NCBI RefSeq assembly: GCF_004216555.1
Contig: NZ_SGWQ01000012.1
Span: 100,798 to 164,797 of the forward strand
Reading direction: 5' to 3'
Origin: Herbihabitans rhizosphaerae
Lineage (GTDB): Bacteria > Actinomycetota > Actinomycetes > Mycobacteriales > Pseudonocardiaceae
DNA: 64,000 nt
The notes below the pieces were generated by a model that searched no databases, was not told the DNA's origin, and worked only from the letters and a program-made list of their open reading frames with translations. Shown piece after piece: positions 59,837-64,000 of this stretch. The position numbers were made by a program, and so were the translations under genes. Position 1 is the stretch's first letter, and each line of letters starts with the position of its first letter.

Positions 59837-60571
59837 TCAGCCGGCGGCGGTGGACCGAGCCAGGTTCGCGGTGGCCATCGCGGCCGCGCGGCGCACCTGC
59901 TCGGCGATCACCGGCAGCCGTCGCGCGTCCAGTACCGACACCCCGAGCGCCGCGACGATCTCGCCGGACGGCACGCGGATCGGCGCGGCCACACAGCTCA
60001 CCGAGTCCAGGTACACCTCGTCGAACGCGATGCCGTCCGTGCGGGACCGGATGATCAGCCGTCGCCACTCCCGCTCGGTGTAGCGGCCGGGCGCGCTCGG
60101 TGTCGCCGGCGTGGTCAGGATCTGCTCGGCCGCGGTGGCCGGCGGCAACACGGCGCCGCGGTACAGCGGAAAGACGTCGTGCACCTCACCGGTCATGCCG
60201 CCGACGACCACGAGGTCGTCGCCCTCGGTCACCGTCACGGTGAGGCTGGCGCCCGGCGCGGCCACCGCCAGCTCCCGCAGCGGGCGGGCGGTCGCGGCGC
60301 GCAGGGCGGTGTCGGGCTGCCACGCCTGGCCGATGCGGACCATTCGCGATCCGATCCGGTAGGTCCTGCCCTGGCGCTGGACCGAACCGAGCGCCACGAG
60401 CTGATCGAGCAGCCGGTGCGCGGTCGCCTTGGGTAATCCGGTCTCGGTGGCCAGCGTGCTCAGCGCGGCCTCGCCGTGCCTGGTGAGGACCTCGAGCAGG
60501 GCGAACGCGCCTTCGAGCACGCCTCGCCCACCCGATCTCCGGATGACCTGGACAGATTCCCGCTCGATCAT
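59837..60571 (-). CDS. IclR family transcriptional regulator
   Basis: A 244-aa protein from ATG 60571. The winged HTH is LLEVLTRHGEAALSTLATET, then GLPKATAHRLLDQLVALGSV. The GAF-like effector domain is at residues 95-244 (YLDSVSCVAAPIRVPSGEIV). IclR proteins usually control catabolism of aromatics or small acids; the target may be the divergent aminotransferase gene. The YjbQ-like gene follows on the same strand 20 bp on. Confidence 0.85.
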   Translation of the reverse strand: MIERESVQVIRRSGGRGVLEGAFALLEVLTRHGEAALSTLATETGLPKATAHRLLDQLVALGSVQRQGRTYRIGSRMVRIGQAWQPDTALRAATARPLRELAVAAPGASLTVTVTEGDDLVVVGGMTGEVHDVFPLYRGAVLPPATAAEQILTTPATPSAPGRYTEREWRRLIIRSRTDGIAFDEVYLDSVSCVAAPIRVPSGEIVAALGVSVLDARRLPVIAEQVRRAAAMATANLARSTAAG

Positions 60572-60768
60572 TTCCCGAACCCCCCGTCCGCGATGTTCTG
60601 AGAATACGAGTGCACCAGAAGGAACGCACTCGTATTCGGTGTCGGTCCGCTCAGCGGAACGGCTTCTTCCACCGGTCGTCCGCACGCCCGAGTACTTCGC
60701 GAGTAATCCGTGAGGTTGAGACGGCCGCCAGCGGTAATCCGGTGGCGGGCGTCGGTACGGTCGACAGT

Positions 60769-61800
60769 ATGCGCACCGCGTTCGGCAAGACGTTCGACAA
60801 CGATCCCGGTTTCCTCAACACGGCCAGCATCGGCGTGCCGCCCCGTGACGCGGTCGAGGAGCTGACCGCGGCGGTCGAGCGGTGGCGTACCGGGGCGAAG
60901 ATTCCCGACTACGGCGACCACGGCGACATCGCGAAGCAGGCCTGGGCGCGGATCGTCGGCGTGCCGGCGGAAACCGTCGCGCTCGGCGGCTCCGTGGCTC
61001 AGTTGGTCGGGCTCGTCGCGTCCAACCTGCCGGACGGCGCGCGGGTGCTGGTGGTCAAGCAGGAGTTCACCAGCGTCGCGTTCCCCTTTGCCGCACAGGA
61101 ACATCGCGGTGTGAAGGTGTCCGAAGTGGACGGTGCGGCGCTGGCGTCCACTGTGGACGGACACGACCTGGTCGCGGTGAGCGTGGTGCAGTCCGTCGAC
61201 GGCACGATCGCCGACCTGGACGCGCTGCGGGACGCGGCGAAGGCCACCGGCGCGCGGGTGCTGCTGGACGTCAGCCAGGCGGCCGGCTGGCTGCCGCTGG
61301 ACCTGTCCTGGGCGGATTTCGTGGTCGGCGCGAACTACAAGTGGCTGATGAGCCCGAAGGGCGCGTCCTGGCTCGCGGTCGCGCCCGGCGCGCTGGACTC
61401 GGTCACCCCGCACAACGCCGGCTGGTGGGCCGGCGAGGATCCGTGGACCTCGGCGTACGGGCTGCCGCTGCGGCTGGCCGGCACGGCGCGCAGGCTGGAC
61501 GTGTCGCCGTCCTGGTTCGCCGCGGTCGGTTCGGCGGCCACGCTGCCCTGGATCGCCTCGCTGGACATGGCGGAGGTGCGGGAGCACTGCGTCGGGCTCG
61601 CGGACTCGGTGCTGGCCGGGCTCGGCCTGCCGCCGCGCGGTTCGGCGATCATCTCGCTGGACATGCCGGGCGGTGCCGAACGCCTCACTGAGACAGGTGT
61701 CACGTTCAGCCAGCGCGCCGGCCGGATCCGGTTGGCGTTTCACCTGTACAACACGGCGGAGGATGTGGCGCTCGTGCTGCGGGCTTTGCGCTCCGAGTAA
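60769..61800 (+). CDS. class V aminotransferase-like PLP enzyme
   Basis: A 343-aa fold-type I PLP enzyme. The PLP Lys is in VVGANYKWLMSPKG, the cofactor Asp region is VLLDVSQAAGWLPLDLS and the start MRTAFGKTFDNDPGFLNTAS is typical of the cysteine desulfurase/isopenicillin-epimerase-like group. It could act on an amino acid or an amine precursor; the substrate is unknown. It is divergent from the IclR gene. Confidence 0.85.
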   Translation: MRTAFGKTFDNDPGFLNTASIGVPPRDAVEELTAAVERWRTGAKIPDYGDHGDIAKQAWARIVGVPAETVALGGSVAQLVGLVASNLPDGARVLVVKQEFTSVAFPFAAQEHRGVKVSEVDGAALASTVDGHDLVAVSVVQSVDGTIADLDALRDAAKATGARVLLDVSQAAGWLPLDLSWADFVVGANYKWLMSPKGASWLAVAPGALDSVTPHNAGWWAGEDPWTSAYGLPLRLAGTARRLDVSPSWFAAVGSAATLPWIASLDMAEVREHCVGLADSVLAGLGLPPRGSAIISLDMPGGAERLTETGVTFSQRAGRIRLAFHLYNTAEDVALVLRALRSE

Positions 61801-61853
61801 CGAATGGGACCGGCCACTGACACGGCGATCCCGAGCCGATACGGTGGCTAGCC

Positions 61854-62639
61854 GTGTCCGATACCTACCGCACCTCTGGGCAGCTCCCGCTTGACGAGCT
61901 GGGTGCGGCGCCGTATGCCAACCAGCCGCCGCCACCGGCCGGGTACGGGCAGCAGCAGTATCACCAGCATCCGCCGACGGCGTACGGCCAGCCGGTCCGG
62001 CCGCAGGAACAGCGTGCTCCTGAGCCGCCTCGACGGGATCGGGACCGGATGGGGTGGGTCGTCAAGGGGCTCGGGTTGCTGGCGGTCGCCGTGGTGTCCG
62101 GGTTCGTGTGGTGGTTCTTCGCCAACGACTCGCCGGACGACTCGCCGTCGACGTCGTCTCAGGGGCCGGGGGTGCAGAAGCCGGCCAGCGAGTTCACCTA
62201 CACGCCGTTGCGGGAGCCGGTGACGGACTCGAACTGTGCCGATCACGCGTACGGGAAGATCAAACAGTTCCTGGTCGGGACGCCGTGTTCGCAGTTGATG
62301 CGGTCGCTGTACTCGTTGCAGGACAGCGGGAAGCAGGTGCTCGTCTCGGTCGTGGTGGTGCGGATGCCGGACGTGGAAACGGCGACGTCGTTGAAGGCGC
62401 TCACCGACGAGGACAAGACGGGGAACGTGTACGACCTGGCCAGAGAGGGCACGGTCAAGGTGCCGGGCGGGCCGGAGTGGGTGGCGCACGGCGGGTACTC
62501 GTCCGGGCATTCTGGTCGCGATGTGGTCATTGTCGAGGCTGACTACTACGGGGCGAAGAAGGGTGATCAGCGGGACGAGGCGCGGCTGGATCGCATCAGC
62601 AAGGACGCGGTGCGGCTCGGTCCTGAGGTGGCTCGGTAG
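61854..62639 (+). CDS. single-pass membrane protein with Pro/Gln-rich N-terminus
   Basis: A 261-aa protein from GTG 61854. Residues 1-62 are Pro/Gln/Tyr-rich (NQPPPPAGYGQQQYHQHPPT), one helix follows (GWVVKGLGLLAVAVVSGFVW), and the outer domain has two Cys (DSNCADHAYG, VGTPCSQLMR). The layout resembles the membrane proteins at 54872-58233 but the outer domain differs. Function unknown. GC falls towards its end as repeat copy 3 approaches. Confidence 0.75.
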   Translation: MSDTYRTSGQLPLDELGAAPYANQPPPPAGYGQQQYHQHPPTAYGQPVRPQEQRAPEPPRRDRDRMGWVVKGLGLLAVAVVSGFVWWFFANDSPDDSPSTSSQGPGVQKPASEFTYTPLREPVTDSNCADHAYGKIKQFLVGTPCSQLMRSLYSLQDSGKQVLVSVVVVRMPDVETATSLKALTDEDKTGNVYDLAREGTVKVPGGPEWVAHGGYSSGHSGRDVVIVEADYYGAKKGDQRDEARLDRISKDAVRLGPEVAR

Positions 62640-62700
62640 TTCGCGAGTTCCGCGCTGTGCACTGGCGAGTTCCGCGCTGTGCATCGGCTCGGGGGCGCAC

Positions 62701-63908
62701 TTGGGGTGTGGCGGCGCGGAATTGTGCGGGCCGATTCTCACAAGTCAAGGGCGCCTACGGCGTCGCTTCGCGATTCCTCGCTAGCGCTCGTCACCCTGGA
62801 CTTGCGAGCCTCGATCGGCCCTAACCGCAGGCGCTACGGGCAGGCTCCGCCTGCCTTTTGCCCGTACCGCGCCGCCACACTCTTTCTGCTTTTGATTCAC
62901 CCCATAGTGGTGGGCCTTTTTCGGTAGAATCGAGGTATGAGGGGACAACAACTCATCGACGAGCTCCGGGCTCGCGAAACCCACATTCGACAACTCGAAT
63001 ATGAACGACTTCAACTCATCCACAAAATCCATGAGCAAGGCCTCGCGAAAGAAATGGGCGCCTACTCCACATCCTCGTTCCTGCGGGACACCGTGCGGAT
63101 CACACCCGCCGACGCACGACGGCGAGTCGCCGACGCCAACGCCTTGTTCGGCTCCACCACACTGACCGGGCAGCCCATCGAAGCGCAGCTCCCCGTGGCG
63201 GCGCAGGCACTCGCCGCTGGAGTGATCAGCCGTGACCACGTGCAGGTCGTGCGCACCACCCTCGACACACTTCCCGACGAACATCACGCCGAGGTGGAGC
63301 AACTGCTCGTGGACGAGGCCGAGCGCTTCGACCCGGTGAAGCTCGGTAAGCTCGCCCTCCGGACGAGGGCGCACCTGCAGCCCGAACAGGTTGTCCTGGA
63401 AGAACAAGCCGCCCGCAAGCGGATGGAGTTCTCGATGGTCGAGGACGTCGACGGGACGATCATCGTGCGCGGGCGGCTCTCACCCGAATGCGCCGAAGTC
63501 CTCAAAGCCGCACTCTCCCCGCTCGCGAAACCGGCCGGGAAGGACGACGTCCGATCCGCCGCGCGACGGTGGGCCGAGGCGCTGGTCGAACTTGCGAATC
63601 GGGTGCTCGACTCGGACACGCTCCCGCAAGACGGCGGCAGGCGACCACACCTGGCGGTGACGATTTCCTACGAACAACTTCGCCACCAGATCGGCCTCGG
63701 CCACGGTGACTTCGGCGCGCAGATCACACCACAAACGATCCGGCAGATCGCCTGCGACGCCGGAATCACCCCCATCGTGCTGAACAGCGAAGGCCAACCA
63801 CTCGACGTCGGACGCGAAGAACGACTCGTCACACAACACATCCGAGCAGCACTCATCGCCAGAGACAAAGGCTGCACATTCCCCGGATGCGACCGACCAC
63901 CAGAATGG
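62701..63908 (+). repeat. DUF222/HNH repeat unit, copy 3, interrupted
   Basis: The unit starts TTGGGGTGTGGCGGCG like copies 1 and 2, but its leader is 84 bp longer because of a nested palindromic insert at 62731-62816. Similarity to the other copies stops at 63908, inside the HNH motif, where foreign sequence begins. Confidence 0.88.
62731..62816. mobile_element. nested palindromic insert (MITE/REP-like) in repeat copy 3
   Basis: Copies 1 and 2 have AG at this point; copy 3 has 86 bp. Its ends are inverted: CCGAT against ATCGG, and TCTCACAAGTCAAGGG (62736-62751) against CCCTGGACTTGCGAGC (62794-62809) with 13 of 16 positions complementary. It has no coding capacity. Confidence 0.6.
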
Positions 63909-63920
63909 CAATACCGCTAA
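62937..63920 (+). pseudogene. DUF222/HNH protein, copy 3, truncated before the HNH active site
   Basis: The first 324 codons match the intact copies (MRGQQLIDELRARE start, with more substitutions than between copies 1 and 2). After CTFPGCDRPPEWQ the frame runs into foreign sequence and stops at 63918-63920, so the HHIIHW and HHH residues that form the nuclease site are lost. The leaderless-type TAGAAT box is kept at 62925-62930. The truncated DUF222 part could still be made. Confidence 0.85.
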
Positions 63921-64000
63921 GTTAAGCTGCTCGTCTCTGTAGTTTGATGGTTGGCGGTCCGGTATGTCGAATGCCGCGTTCTGTTGGTTTCTTGACTCGG
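63909..64000. mobile_element. left end of an unidentified insertion (IS-like), runs off the window
   Basis: From 63909 the sequence no longer matches the HNH repeat. The new sequence starts CAATACCGCTAAGTTAAGC and carries no open frame in the 92 bases seen. CCGCTAAGTTAA-type ends recall IS4-family termini, but this is from memory and the other end is outside the window. Confidence 0.5.

Noticed and set aside
1..64000. tRNA genes, rRNA genes and CRISPR arrays.
   Set aside because: No T-loop motif with a matching cloverleaf and no regularly spaced repeats were seen; the direct repeats found are single pairs or triplets.

Overview
The window is high-GC actinobacterial DNA. Gene content (crotonyl-CoA carboxylase/reductase, a Wbl protein, RIO1 kinase, PRISE reductase, DUF222/HNH repeats of the mycobacterial 13E12 type) and the recurrent palindrome GTCCACTGTGGAC point to the Pseudonocardiales, probably a Pseudonocardiaceae relative. 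This assignment is an inference from content; no rRNA gene is present to confirm it. No tRNA, rRNA or CRISPR array was recognised.

Layout. 1-13.3 kb is host chromosome: the end of a tandem 3-hydroxyacyl-CoA dehydrogenase, a PhoD-type phosphatase, small enzymes, a universal stress protein coupled to an adenylate cyclase, a DivIVA-like coiled-coil protein, ccr and an SPW-repeat membrane protein. Two intact copies of a 1337-bp repeat encoding a DUF222/HNH protein lie here (1263-2599 and 7045-8381). A third copy near the right edge (62701-63908) is cut by another element before its HNH motif.

13.34-26.09 kb is a mobile element of about 12.7 kb, bounded by inverted 23-bp arms that look like the two halves of a serine-integrase attP. 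Its right-hand module reads xis-like gene, wbl gene, two membrane proteins, an FtsK/TraB DNA translocase and a 64-aa protein, with every junction overlapping by 4 bp; this run faces a 512-aa large serine recombinase whose gene abuts attR. Its left-hand part is lower in GC. It carries a six-ORF operon of mostly unknown genes ending in a TraB/GumN-like protein, then a nucleotide-related block: a nucleoside diphosphate kinase coupled to a small unknown gene, one canonical NUDIX hydrolase, and two HTH-NUDIX fusion proteins with degraded Nudix boxes. An operator-like sequence is shared between the first HTH-NUDIX promoter and the xis/tra promoter. No replication initiator was seen. This block is the best candidate for an undescribed system: a nucleotide-sensing switch for the element.

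26.1-62.7 kb is host again. It holds a TetR gene with its dyad, a flavin reductase, an exported intradiol dioxygenase, a secreted esterase, a propionate/acyl-CoA group (methylmalonyl-CoA epimerase, acetyl-CoA acetyltransferase, MeaB, a second thiolase; ccr at 11-12.6 kb and the dehydrogenase at the left edge fit the same chemistry), a DNA-repair methyltransferase, an M15 lipoprotein, a BioF-like synthase, a PIG-L deacetylase, a secreted trypsin-like protease, a LysR/PRISE divergent pair flanked by DnaA-box pairs, siroheme synthase, a DEAD-box helicase and RIO1 kinase with similar leaders, a GntR-TetR fusion regulator, a Gly/Cys-tailed membrane protein, prolyl-tRNA synthetase, a family of Pro-rich single-pass membrane proteins around a HAD phosphatase, YjbQ, IclR and a class V aminotransferase.

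Starts were chosen by ribosome-binding sites, overlaps and family lengths. Functions are homology inferences made by eye from motifs; no database search was run.
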